Positions 24,133-32,057 of a DNA stretch of 64,000 nt are shown in pieces. The stretch's first letter is position 1, and the number at the start of each line of letters is the position of its first letter. Made by a program: the position numbers and the translations under genes. Origin of the DNA: Mycolicibacterium chitae (lineage in GTDB: Bacteria; Actinomycetota; Actinomycetes; Mycobacteriales; Mycobacteriaceae); contig NZ_LR134355.1 in assembly GCF_900637205.1 (NCBI RefSeq), positions 3,534,001 through 3,598,000 on the forward strand, in the 5' to 3' direction. Under the pieces are notes generated by a model that made no database searches, had not been told where the DNA came from, and worked only from the letters and a program-made list of their open reading frames with translations.

Positions 24133-24165
24133 GGCTCACCTCCCTCGGATTGGGAGCTATCGTCT

Positions 24166-24179
24166 CTCGATTATTCGAG
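24166..24179. promoter_or_regulatory. candidate IclR auto-operator, 14-bp palindrome
   Basis: CTCGA-TTAT-TCGAG is a perfect palindrome 34 bp upstream of the iclR start. ten bases (24170-24179) repeat exactly at 23214-23223 upstream of the dehydrogenase gene. Confidence 0.6.
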
Positions 24180-24239
24180 GCTGGCAATAGGGCCGCGTCT
24201 GGTGTGGGACGCCATTAGGGTCTGGTACCGGGAGGCGAG

Positions 24240-24443
24240 ATGGCCAGACTGCAATGCATCCGGTGCGCCAAGACGCTGACGCACCGCGACGCCTACGTGC
24301 TGCCCAAGCGGCGGCAGGCGGTGGCCCGCCCGCACGAGGAGCCGGTGGTCTGCGAGAAGCATTTCTACGACCTGGCCGGGTACTACCCGCGGTCCTCGGA
24401 CACGTTGTGGGTGCAGATGCAGGACAGTCGGCGGAGGAAGTAG
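24240..24443 (+). CDS. small protein with a CxxC...CxxH putative zinc site
   Basis: Basic 67-aa protein, unrecognised. Possible zinc ligands are C6, C9, C38 and H41, a treble-clef-like spacing. The ATG is preceded by GGGAGGCGAG, a strong ribosome site, and coding bias fits the neighbours, so it is probably a real gene. It stands alone between the divergent iclR gene and the next small gene. A nucleic-acid-binding or regulatory role is possible but nothing in the context fixes it. Confidence 0.75.
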   Translation: MARLQCIRCAKTLTHRDAYVLPKRRQAVARPHEEPVVCEKHFYDLAGYYPRSSDTLWVQMQDSRRRK

Positions 24444-24606
24444 CGGTTAGCGCCACCTGCATCGAGAACCGCACCCAGATTATGTGCACCGCCAACGGGC
24501 AGCTGCGGCAGTCCTTAGCTACTTCCGCAACCGGTAGCGGGTTACTGCTGAGCGGTTGTCGGTGGCCGGTCCTAGGCTCGGCGCCAACCGTGCAGGAGGC
24601 CGGCCG

Positions 24607-24981
24607 ATGAAGATCCTGGTAGCAACACCACTCACCCAGGGAACCCGCGACAACGACTACAACTACTGCGTCCCAGGGGAACTCCTATGGGTTCAAGAAC
24701 CCTGCGACCGAGACCTGCGCGACCCCGACGGCGGCTGCGGATGCGGGCGCGGCTTCGCCGGTGCGGCATCGCATCGCGCGACGACCACCGCCCAGGTCGT
24801 CGAGGTCGACTTCAGCTACGACGAACTGGTGCTTGCCATCCAGACGAGTCTGGCCGACAGTGGTTGGCCGCAAAACTGGGCCGCGGAAGTCGTCCACGAC
24901 AACCTGATGATCGCGTCGATGTTTCCCGCCGGAACCGTGATCGAGCGCCGACTGGATGGGTTCTCAGCTCGGGCAGCTTAG
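24607..24981 (+). CDS. conserved hypothetical protein (DUF7715-like)
   Basis: Protein of 124 aa beginning MKILVATPLTQGTRDNDYNY, with GELLWVQEPC and a short Cys/Gly cluster DGGCGCGRGFAG (about 42-53), then an acidic alpha/beta half. This pattern occurs in actinobacterial hypothetical proteins; no function is known to me. AGGAGG stands 10 bases before the ATG. It is the last gene before the tRNA, and the two are convergent. Confidence 0.8.
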   Translation: MKILVATPLTQGTRDNDYNYCVPGELLWVQEPCDRDLRDPDGGCGCGRGFAGAASHRATTTAQVVEVDFSYDELVLAIQTSLADSGWPQNWAAEVVHDNLMIASMFPAGTVIERRLDGFSARAA

Positions 24982-25026
24982 GCACGGGGTTTGGCAAGCA
25001 GGCGCAGCGGACGCTCGACGATTGAA

Positions 25027-25058
25027 AATGGCCCCCGGAGTTTCCTCCGAGGGCCATT
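25027..25058 (-). terminator. hairpin terminator behind tRNA-fMet
   Basis: A stem of 13 pairs with one A-C mismatch (25027-25040 with 25045-25058) encloses TTTC. Downstream on the minus strand the sequence is T-rich. It ends the tRNA transcript and could also serve the convergent small gene at 24607. Confidence 0.78.
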
Positions 25059-25066
25059 CTCGTTAG

Positions 25067-25140
25067 TAGCGGGGGCAGGATTCGAACCTACGACCTCTGG
25101 GTTATGAGCCCAGCGAGCTACCGAGCTGCTCCACCCCGCG
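25067..25140 (-). tRNA. initiator tRNA-fMet (anticodon CAU)
   Basis: A full cloverleaf can be drawn: acceptor CGCGGGG with CCCCGC, D arm AGCTCGGTAGCT, anticodon stem and loop TGGGCTCATAACCCA, and T arm GGTTCGAATCC. Two initiator marks are present: three G-C pairs closing the anticodon stem (GGG/CCC), and a mismatched first pair (C1 opposite U72). CCA is not encoded directly (TA follows). Length is 74 nt without CCA. It lies at the junction between the left catabolic genes and the conserved core block. Confidence 0.96.
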
Positions 25141-25205
25141 ACGGGTGAACACAAGGTTACCCAACGGCTCGTGAGACTCCAAATCGGGTGCTCAGCGGTG
25201 GTTTT

Positions 25206-25288
25206 CGGCCTCGAACGTGCGGTCTCATACGCGGTAACGGCGTGGGCGCGTATGAAACCGCACAATCGCGACGCAGCAGGCGAGCAAG
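25206..25288. repeat. palindromic dispersed repeat, copy 1 (83 bp)
   Basis: The unit carries inverted arms 25217-25233 and 25247-25263 (17 bp, one mismatch; GTGCGGTCTCATACGCG against CGCGTATGAAACCGCAC). A copy about 90% identical follows at 25337-25418. It lies in the non-coding gap between the tRNA and the UPF0182 gene. Confidence 0.85.
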
Positions 25289-25336
25289 AGGCGCGCAGGA
25301 CCGTGCCGAGACGCGCGCCGCTGACGTCGGTCCGCC

Positions 25337-25418
25337 CGGCCTCGAACGTGCAGTCTCATACGCGATGACGGCGTGGCGCGTATGAAACCGCACAATCGCG
25401 GCGCAGCGGGCGGGCAAG
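25337..25418. repeat. palindromic dispersed repeat, copy 2 (82 bp)
   Basis: Second direct copy of the 25206-25288 unit, with the same CGCGTATGAAACCGCAC right arm and one base shorter between the arms. The two copies and about 50 bp between them fill most of the gap from 25141 to 25580, where no gene is seen. Confidence 0.85.
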
Positions 25419-25501
25419 GCAGCCCCTACAGGCCGCAACAGCTACGGGCCCGCGACAACCCGCCGGCTGGCCGCGAAGGTGCGCAAACCACGCAATTCCA
25501 G

Positions 25502-25539
25502 CGGCGTGTCGTCCGCGGACGCGCCCGCTCGCGCTAGAA
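25502..25539. repeat. 38-bp dispersed repeat, copy 1
   Basis: It begins CGGCGTGTCGTCCG and ends CGCCCGCTCGCGCTAGAA. 34 of 38 bases match 36714-36751, 11 kb away. Both copies abut the 3' end of a minus-strand gene. Confidence 0.8.
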
Positions 25540-25566
25540 GGGGCGCCCAGCAAGCTGGACGCCCCT
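25539..25566 (-). terminator. hairpin terminator of the UPF0182 gene
   Basis: A stem AGGGGCG-C-CCAGC paired with GCTGG-A-CGCCCCT (25539-25551 with 25554-25566) has one mismatch and a 2-base centre. It lies 15 bp beyond the UPF0182 stop. No T tract. Confidence 0.65.
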
Positions 25567-25580
25567 CCCCTAACGCTTAC

Positions 25581-28568
25581 CTACTCCGCGCTGTCGAACT
25601 TGTTCATGGCGTCGTCGAGCCGCTGCAGCGCCTCGCCGTACTCGGCGAAGTTGCCGCTCTGCTGCGCCTCACGCACCGCCTCCATGGCCGTGCCGATCTC
25701 CTGCAGCGCAGCGGCTTTCGCGCCGGAGAGCTGCTGAGGCGCGCCGTCGGTCGCCGGTGGCACGGCCGCGGCCGGAGCCGGCGTGCGCGGCCGTCCCTCG
25801 GCGGGCGGGGTCGCCTCGGCCGGTTGACCGTTGGGCGTCGGGCTCATGGGCGCGGGCCCGACGGCGGTCGCACCGGCACCGGCACCGAAGATCTGGTCCA
25901 GGGCCTGGCGCACCGTCGGCGCGTAACCGACCTTGTCGCCGTACATCATTGCCACCCGGATCAACCGTGGATAGGTCGAGGCGGCATCGGCGCGACCCGG
26001 TGAGGCATACACCGGCTGCACGTACAGCAGGCCGCCGTGGCCCACCGGCAGCGTGAGCATATTGCCCCACTGGATGCGGTTCTGCCCGTCTCTACCGATC
26101 TGGCCGAGGTGCTCACTGACCGAGGTGTCGGTGTTGATGGCGCCGTGGGCCAGCGACGGACCTCGCACCTGACCGGGCACGGTCAGCACGGTGAGCTGCC
26201 CGTAGTTCTCCGGATCGGAGTTGGCGCTGATGAACGAGGCCAGATACTCGCGGTTGAGCTGGTTCATCGCACTGGTCAGCTGGAACGCCGCCGAATTGTC
26301 GCCCTCGGCAAGGCTGTTCGCCACGATGTAGTACGGCGGCTGGAAAGTCCCCTGCCGGATCGGGTCCTGCGGCACGTTCCAGAAGTCCGACGTCGAGAAG
26401 AACGTCACCGGGTCGTCGACGTGGTAGCGCGCCAGCAGCGAACGCTGCACCTTGAACAGATCCTCCGGGTACCGGAAGTGCTGCGCCAGCGATTCGGTGA
26501 TCTCACTCTTGGGCTGGACGGTGTCGGGGAACACCTTCATCCACGCCTGCAGCACCGGATCCGACTCGTCGTGCGCGTACAGCTTCACGGTGCCGTCGTA
26601 GGCATCGACGGTGGCCTTCACCGAGTTTCGGATGTAGGACACCTGCTTGTCGGGCACCAACCGGTTGTTGACGCTCGGCGTGGTGGAGTCCGCCGTCGCG
26701 CTCGAGAGCACGGTGAGTTCGGAATACGGGTAGTTGTCCAGCGTGGTGTAGCCGTCGATGATCCACTTGATCCGACCGTCCACGATCGCCGGGTACAGCA
26801 TCGAATCGGTGGTCAGCCAGGGCGCCACGGCCTGCACCCGCTCGGCGGGGTCCCGGTTGAACAGGATCTTGCTCTCCTCGCCGATCACGTTGGAGAACAA
26901 GAAGTTCCGCTCGGCGAACTTGGCGGCGAACAGCGAGCGCGCCAGCCAGTTCCCGATCGGCACACCACCGGAACCGGTGTAGGTGTAGTTGCGGGTCTCG
27001 GTGTTGGTCTCGTAGTCGTACTCGCGATCGGCGCCGTTGCTGCCGACGATGGCGTAGTCCGCGGGCGCCGAGGCGATGATGGGCCCGTAGTAGATCCGCG
27101 GCTGCTCGAGCGGGGCCGGTCCGGGCGAGGTCACGCTGCCGTTGGCGCCGACCACGCTGGCCAGGAACTCCGGGTAACCGCCGTTCTGGTTGGGGTCGTT
27201 GGCAATTCCGCGCACGGTGTTTGCCGGCGAGGCGATGAACCCGTTGCCGTGGGTGTAGACGCTGTGCCGGTTGATCCAGTCGCGCTGGTTGTCGATCAAC
27301 CGGGCCGGGTCGAGTTCGCGTGCGGCCACCACGAACTCGCGCACGTCGCCGTTGGGCATCCGGTAGCGGTCCATCGACAGCTCTTCGGGGAACGCGTAGA
27401 AGTTCTTCGCCTGCTGGAACTGCGTGAACGCCGGGCTGACGATGCGCGGGTCCAGCACGCGGATGTTGGAGATGGTCGCACTGTCGGCGGCGACCTGCTG
27501 CGCCGAGGTGGGGGCGTCACCGCTGTAGTCGCGGTAGGTCACCTTGTCGTCGGTCAAGCCGTAGGCATCCCGCGTGGCGGTGATGCTGCGGCTGATGTAT
27601 TCGCTTTCCTTCTGCGCGGCGTTCGGCTTGACGCTGAACTGCTCGACGACCAGCGGCCAACCGGCCCCGACCACCACCGAGGACAGCAGCAACAGCACCA
27701 GGCCGATCGCGGGGATCCGCAGATCGCGCAGCACCAGCGCGGAGAACACCGCGACGGCGCAGATGACCGCGATGGCCACCAGGATCAGCTTGGCGGGCAT
27801 CACGGCGTTGATGTCGGTGTAGCCGGCGCCGGTGAACGGCTTGCCGGCGCGGGTGTTGCTCAGCAGCTCGTAGCGGTCCAGCCAGTAGGCGACGGCCTTG
27901 AGCAGGACCAGGACGCCGACGAGGGTGACCAGCTGGATGCGCGCGGCCCGGGTGACCGCGCCCTCGCGACCGGCCAGCCGGATGCCGCCGAAGATGTAGT
28001 GGCCGACCAGGTTGGCGATCAACGCCAGGACGACGGCGACGAACAGATAGGACAGCACCAGCCGCAGGAACGGCAGCTCGAAGGCGTAGAAACCGAGGTC
28101 CATGCCGAACTGCGGATCGGTGATGCCGAAGTCGCCGCCGTGCAGGAACAGCTGCACGCGCACCCAATAGCTCTGCGCGACAAGTCCGGCGAGCAGACCG
28201 ATCAGCACCGGGACGCCGATGCCGATGGCCCGCAGCTGCGAGAGCACCGTCGTGCGGTAGCGCGCCACCGGATCGTTGGGGCCGCTGGTCGGCACGAACA
28301 CCGGCCGGCTGCGATAGGCCAGGAACAGCCCGAGGAACACCACGACACCGACCAGCAGCGCGGCCACCAGGAACACCGCGATCCGGGTGAACAGCACGGT
28401 GGTGAACACCGAGCGGTAACCCAACTCGCCGAACCACAGCCAGTCGATATACGTGTCGATGAACCGAGGCCCGATCAGCAGCAGCACGACGGCCACCACT
28501 GCGATCGCGATCAGAAATCGACTACGCCGAGTGAGGCTCGGCATCTTTGCGGCGGGCCGCATACCCAC
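25581..28568 (-). CDS. UPF0182 family large membrane protein
   Basis: Integral membrane protein of 995 aa, close in length to M. tuberculosis Rv3193c. The first third has seven or more hydrophobic helices (starting [16 protein letters not shown]) and the rest is a large, probably extracytoplasmic domain rich in polar motifs, ending in a Pro/Ala-rich low-complexity stretch (about 915-960) and a short acidic helix. Function is unknown. It follows the Lon-like protease gene on the same strand with a 77-bp gap, so they may be co-transcribed. The reported start [15 protein letters not shown] could be shortened to the internal ATG at residue 9. Confidence 0.93.
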   Translation of the reverse strand: MGMRPAAKMPSLTRRSRFLIAIAVVAVVLLLIGPRFIDTYIDWLWFGELGYRSVFTTVLFTRIAVFLVAALLVGVVVFLGLFLAYRSRPVFVPTSGPNDPVARYRTTVLSQLRAIGIGVPVLIGLLAGLVAQSYWVRVQLFLHGGDFGITDPQFGMDLGFYAFELPFLRLVLSYLFVAVVLALIANLVGHYIFGGIRLAGREGAVTRAARIQLVTLVGVLVLLKAVAYWLDRYELLSNTRAGKPFTGAGYTDINAVMPAKLILVAIAVICAVAVFSALVLRDLRIPAIGLVLLLLSSVVVGAGWPLVVEQFSVKPNAAQKESEYISRSITATRDAYGLTDDKVTYRDYSGDAPTSAQQVAADSATISNIRVLDPRIVSPAFTQFQQAKNFYAFPEELSMDRYRMPNGDVREFVVAARELDPARLIDNQRDWINRHSVYTHGNGFIASPANTVRGIANDPNQNGGYPEFLASVVGANGSVTSPGPAPLEQPRIYYGPIIASAPADYAIVGSNGADREYDYETNTETRNYTYTGSGGVPIGNWLARSLFAAKFAERNFLFSNVIGEESKILFNRDPAERVQAVAPWLTTDSMLYPAIVDGRIKWIIDGYTTLDNYPYSELTVLSSATADSTTPSVNNRLVPDKQVSYIRNSVKATVDAYDGTVKLYAHDESDPVLQAWMKVFPDTVQPKSEITESLAQHFRYPEDLFKVQRSLLARYHVDDPVTFFSTSDFWNVPQDPIRQGTFQPPYYIVANSLAEGDNSAAFQLTSAMNQLNREYLASFISANSDPENYGQLTVLTVPGQVRGPSLAHGAINTDTSVSEHLGQIGRDGQNRIQWGNMLTLPVGHGGLLYVQPVYASPGRADAASTYPRLIRVAMMYGDKVGYAPTVRQALDQIFGAGAGATAVGPAPMSPTPNGQPAEATPPAEGRPRTPAPAAAVPPATDGAPQQLSGAKAAALQEIGTAMEAVREAQQSGNFAEYGEALQRLDDAMNKFDSAE

Positions 28569-28645
28569 GAGTGAACTCCCGGTCAGAGCTGATTAGTTGG
28601 TGCCAACTGTACGCATGCCGGCTCGACGACCGGCCGTCGAGTGTT

Positions 28646-29668
28646 CTAGCACCGCGGCGGTTCGCCACCAGCTGAAACGGTCTCCAGCGCCGCCACGGCC
28701 GAATCGAGGGTCTCGACCTTGACCAATTCCATGCCGTCCTGCTTGGCCGAGACGGCCTCGGCGCAATTGTCGGCGGGCACCAGGAACACCGTGGCCCCGG
28801 CCTCCCGGGCGGCGGCCAGCTTGTGCGTGATGCCGCCGATGCTGCCGACCTTGCCGTCGCCGTCGATGGTCCCCGACCCCGCGACGTTGCGACCGTCGTT
28901 GAGCTCACCGGGGGTCAGCTTGTCGACGACGGCCAGGCTGAACATCAGCCCCGCCGACGGCCCGCCGATGTTGGCCAGGTTGAAGTCGATGGTGAACGGC
29001 GCCCACGGGGCGTCGCGCACGCCGACGCCCACGTAGCCGTAGTCGCGGTCGTCGTTGGACCCCAGCGTGATGGTCACGGTGCCGGGCGCCTCATTCTTGC
29101 GGCGGAAGTCGACGACGATGTCGTCGCCGGGCTTGGTGTGCTCCAGCAGCCCGGTGAAGGCGGCGACATCGGCGACCGGGGTGCCGTTGACGGCGTCGAT
29201 GGCGTCGCCGTCGCGCAACTTGTCCTTGGCGGGTCCGTCGTCGCTGACGGTCTCGACGGTGACCGCCCGCGGGTAGTCCAGGAAGGACAGCGCGGCGTAC
29301 TCGGCGCTGTCCTCGGAGCTCTTGAACTCGGCCTGGTTGGCCTTGTCGATGTCGTCGCGGGTCTTGTCCGGCGGATACACCAGATCGCGCGGCAACAGCT
29401 GTTCGCGTCCCGACAGCCACAGCGTCATCGCCTGCCCCAGCGTCAGGCCGTCGCGCTGGGAGACGGTGGTCATGTTTAGCTCGCCGGCGGTGGGCTCGAC
29501 ATCGGTGCCCTCGATCTCGATGACGGGTTTGCCGTCGAAGTCGCCGAGGGTGTTGAAGATCGGGCCGGGCCCCAGCGATACGAACGGCACCGTGACGGCC
29601 GCCAGCAGCACTCCGAAGGCGAGGATCGGCACGAGCGCCACCAACAACGTCAAAATCCGCCTGTTCAC
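28646..29668 (-). CDS. PDZ and Lon-type (S16) serine protease, membrane-anchored
   Basis: Protein of 340 aa. An N-terminal helix (ILTLLVALVPILAFGVLLAA) anchors it. A PDZ domain spans about 130-210 (TVETVSDDGPAKDKLRDGDA, VNGTPVADV). The C-terminal Lon protease domain has the catalytic serine in NIGGPSAGLMFSLAV and the catalytic lysine in GGITHKLAAAREAG. This is the mycobacterial Rv3194c family, YlbL-like proteases acting on exported or membrane proteins. The start is GTG at 29668, divergent from the zincin-like gene over an 83-bp gap. Confidence 0.93.
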   Translation of the reverse strand: MNRRILTLLVALVPILAFGVLLAAVTVPFVSLGPGPIFNTLGDFDGKPVIEIEGTDVEPTAGELNMTTVSQRDGLTLGQAMTLWLSGREQLLPRDLVYPPDKTRDDIDKANQAEFKSSEDSAEYAALSFLDYPRAVTVETVSDDGPAKDKLRDGDAIDAVNGTPVADVAAFTGLLEHTKPGDDIVVDFRRKNEAPGTVTITLGSNDDRDYGYVGVGVRDAPWAPFTIDFNLANIGGPSAGLMFSLAVVDKLTPGELNDGRNVAGSGTIDGDGKVGSIGGITHKLAAAREAGATVFLVPADNCAEAVSAKQDGMELVKVETLDSAVAALETVSAGGEPPRC

Positions 29669-29751
29669 GCCGCCAAGAGTAGACGCGGCAGTTCACCCAG
29701 AGCGTGACCGCCAAGCGCACGATCCGCCGTGGCGGTGAGTACCGTTGGGGT

Positions 29752-31095
29752 ATGGCCGACCTGCCCTTCGGGTTCTCCCACGGAGACGATCCCGATCGCG
29801 ATAAAAACAAGAAGGACTCCGGCGGTCCGTCGGACCCGTTCGGTTTCGGTGCCGGCGACATGGGTGATCTCGGGCAGATCTTCACCCGGCTGGGCCAGAT
29901 GTTCTCCGGCGCGGGCAGCGCGATGGCCGGCGGCGGCTCGGGCCCGGTGAACTACGACCTGGCGCGACAACTGGCCTCGCAGTCCATCGGCTTCGTCGCC
30001 CCCATCCCGGCCGGCACGGCCAACGCGATCGCCGACGCGGTCCGGCTGGCCGAGACCTGGCTCGACGGGTCCACCGCCCTGCCCGCCGGCACCACCACCA
30101 TCTCGGCGTGGTCGCCCACCGACTGGATCGACCACACGCTGGACACCTGGAAGCGGCTGTGCGACCCGGTGGCCCAACAGATTTCGTCGATGTGGACCTC
30201 GGCGCTGCCCGAGGAGGCCAAGGCGATGGCCGGCCCGCTGCTGTCGATGATCTCCCAGATGGGCGGCATGGCGTTCGGCTCGCAGCTGGGCCAGGCGCTG
30301 GGCAAGCTGTCCAAGGAGGTGCTGACCTCCACCGACATCGGCCTGCCGTTGGGCCCCAAGGGCACCGCGGCGCTGCTGCCCCAGGCCGTCGAGGAGTTCT
30401 CGGCCGGTCTCGAGCAGCCCCGCAGCGAGACCATGATGTTCCTGGCCGCCCGCGAGGCCGCCCACCACCGGCTGTTCAGCCACGTGCCGTGGCTCTCGGC
30501 GCAGCTGTTGTCCGCGGTCGAGGCCTACGCCCAAGGCATCGAGATCGACATGAGCGGGATCGAGGAACTGGCGCAGGGCTTCAACCCCGCCTCGATGGCC
30601 GACCCGGCCGCCATGGAGCAGCTGCTCAACCAGGGCATCTTCGAACCCAAGGCCACCCCCGGCCAGACCGCGGCCCTCGAACGCCTCGAGACGCTGCTGG
30701 CCCTGATCGAGGGCTGGGTGCAGACCGTGGTCGCCGATGCGCTCGGCGAGCGGATCCCCGGCACCTCCGCGCTGAGCGAGACGCTGCGGCGCCGCCGCGC
30801 CAGCGGCGGGCCGGCCGAGCAGACATTCGCGACGCTGGTGGGCCTCGAGCTCCGCCCGCGCAAGCTGCGTGAGGCGGCCGCGCTGTGGCAGCGCCTGACC
30901 GAGGCCGCCGGCATGGACGCCCGCGACGCGGTCTGGCAGCACCCCGACCTGCTGCCGTCGTCGGAGGATCTCGACGATCCGGCGGCGTTCATCGACCGGG
31001 TGATCGGCGGGGACACCAGCGGCATCGACAGCGCGCTGGCCGATCTGGAGAAGCAGTTCAAGGACGACCCTAAGGACGGCAGCGAGTCCAGCTGA
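29752..31095 (+). CDS. zincin-like metalloprotease family protein (DUF2342)
   Basis: Protein of 447 aa of the mycobacterial Rv3195 type, annotated in the family as a zinc-dependent metalloprotease or coenzyme F420-related protein. An N-terminal Gly/Asp-rich stretch is followed by a helical domain. The site expected to hold HExxH reads AREAAHHRLFSHVPWL, so the first histidine is replaced by arginine. The ATG at 29752 gives MADLPFGFSH; a longer frame to 29704 has no ribosome site. The promoter region is shared with the divergent Lon-like protease gene. Confidence 0.85.
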   Translation: MADLPFGFSHGDDPDRDKNKKDSGGPSDPFGFGAGDMGDLGQIFTRLGQMFSGAGSAMAGGGSGPVNYDLARQLASQSIGFVAPIPAGTANAIADAVRLAETWLDGSTALPAGTTTISAWSPTDWIDHTLDTWKRLCDPVAQQISSMWTSALPEEAKAMAGPLLSMISQMGGMAFGSQLGQALGKLSKEVLTSTDIGLPLGPKGTAALLPQAVEEFSAGLEQPRSETMMFLAAREAAHHRLFSHVPWLSAQLLSAVEAYAQGIEIDMSGIEELAQGFNPASMADPAAMEQLLNQGIFEPKATPGQTAALERLETLLALIEGWVQTVVADALGERIPGTSALSETLRRRRASGGPAEQTFATLVGLELRPRKLREAAALWQRLTEAAGMDARDAVWQHPDLLPSSEDLDDPAAFIDRVIGGDTSGIDSALADLEKQFKDDPKDGSESS

Positions 31096-31111
31096 GCCTG
31101 TGGATCGCTGA

Positions 31112-31135
31112 GCACGCAGACCCGAGTCTGCGTGC
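31112..31135. terminator. perfect 10-bp hairpin between the zincin-like and E1-like genes
   Basis: GCACGCAGAC (31112-31121) pairs with its exact complement at 31126-31135 across the loop CCGA. It lies in the 52-bp gap between two plus-strand genes; no T tract follows, so it may attenuate rather than stop read-through. Confidence 0.55.
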
Positions 31136-31147
31136 CACAGTCGGCGG

Positions 31148-31999
31148 ATGGCACAGCTGTTCAGCCTCGATCCGGCGATGCCGGTGCTGCTCCGACCCGA
31201 CGGTGTCGTCCAGATCGGCTGGGATCCGCGACGGGCGGTGCTGGTCCGCCCGCCGACCGGGCTTTCCGCGTCGGCGCTGGCCGACATCCTGCAGACCATG
31301 CGCAGCAGCACCGACGTGGACCGGTTGTATCGCGACGCCTGCCGCCACGGCGCGGTGGACGCCACCGAATTCACCGAGTTGGTCTCGGCGCTGGTGCGCG
31401 CCGGGGTGGCCCGCCCGGGCGCCGTCGCGCGCACCGGCCGGGCCACCGCCATCCGGGTGCACGGCCAGGGGCCGCTGACCGATCGGCTCGTCGAGGCCCT
31501 GGGCGGCACCGGGGTGCGGGTCAGCCACAGCAGCCAACCGCACGCCGTGATGCGCTCCGAACGCACCGATCTGGTGGTGCTCTCCGACTACCTGGTCGTC
31601 GACCCGCGCCTGGTGCGCGAGTTGCACACCGCCGGTGTCCCCCACCTGCTGGTGCGGGTGCGCGACGGCACCGGCCTGGTGGGTCCGCTGGTGATCCCCG
31701 GCGTCACCAGCTGCCTGACGTGCGCGGACCTGCACCGCAGCGACCGGGACGCCGCCTGGCCGGCGCTGGCCGCCCAGCTGCGCGACACCGTCGGGGTGGC
31801 CGACCACTGCACCGTCCTGGCCACCGCGGCGCTGGCGCTGGGCCAGGTGCTGGCCGTGATCAGCGGCGTGCGCACCGCCGGTTCCAGCGCGCCGGTACCG
31901 GCCGCGCCGCAGACCCTGTCGACCACGCTGGAGTTCGATGTGGGGGCCGGTTCGATCGTCTCGCGGCGCTGGCCGCGGCACCCGCGCTGCCCATGTTGA
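31148..31999 (+). CDS. E1/ThiF-related cyclodehydratase-like protein (orphan, Rv3196 type)
   Basis: Protein of 283 aa resembling the precursor-binding half of TOMM cyclodehydratases. Residues 1-90 look like a winged-helix recognition domain, and the rest follows an E1-like Rossmann plan without an obvious ATP motif. Cysteines in SCLTCADLH and the C-terminal RHPRCPC make a likely CxxC plus CxC structural zinc site. No YcaO partner, precursor peptide or dehydrogenase is nearby. It is conserved at this place in mycobacteria, ahead of the ABC1 kinase gene by 58 bp. Function unknown. Confidence 0.8.
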   Translation: MAQLFSLDPAMPVLLRPDGVVQIGWDPRRAVLVRPPTGLSASALADILQTMRSSTDVDRLYRDACRHGAVDATEFTELVSALVRAGVARPGAVARTGRATAIRVHGQGPLTDRLVEALGGTGVRVSHSSQPHAVMRSERTDLVVLSDYLVVDPRLVRELHTAGVPHLLVRVRDGTGLVGPLVIPGVTSCLTCADLHRSDRDAAWPALAAQLRDTVGVADHCTVLATAALALGQVLAVISGVRTAGSSAPVPAAPQTLSTTLEFDVGAGSIVSRRWPRHPRCPC

Positions 32000-32057
32000 A
32001 AACGCGTGTTGCCATCTCGGTGCGGAAGGAGTGGGCGCGGTGGTGGATGATGGTCGG

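Noticed and set aside
25067..25140. Integration att site at the tRNA
   Set aside because: No second copy of the tRNA 3' end and no integrase gene were seen in the window.
25206..25418. CRISPR array
   Set aside because: Only two copies of a long palindromic unit with one spacer and no cas genes; it is a dispersed palindromic repeat, not a CRISPR.
26037..28574. 845-codon plus-strand frame opposite the UPF0182 gene
   Set aside because: His/Gly/Arg-rich translation without domains, an antisense shadow typical of high-GC DNA; UPF0182 on the other strand is unmistakable.
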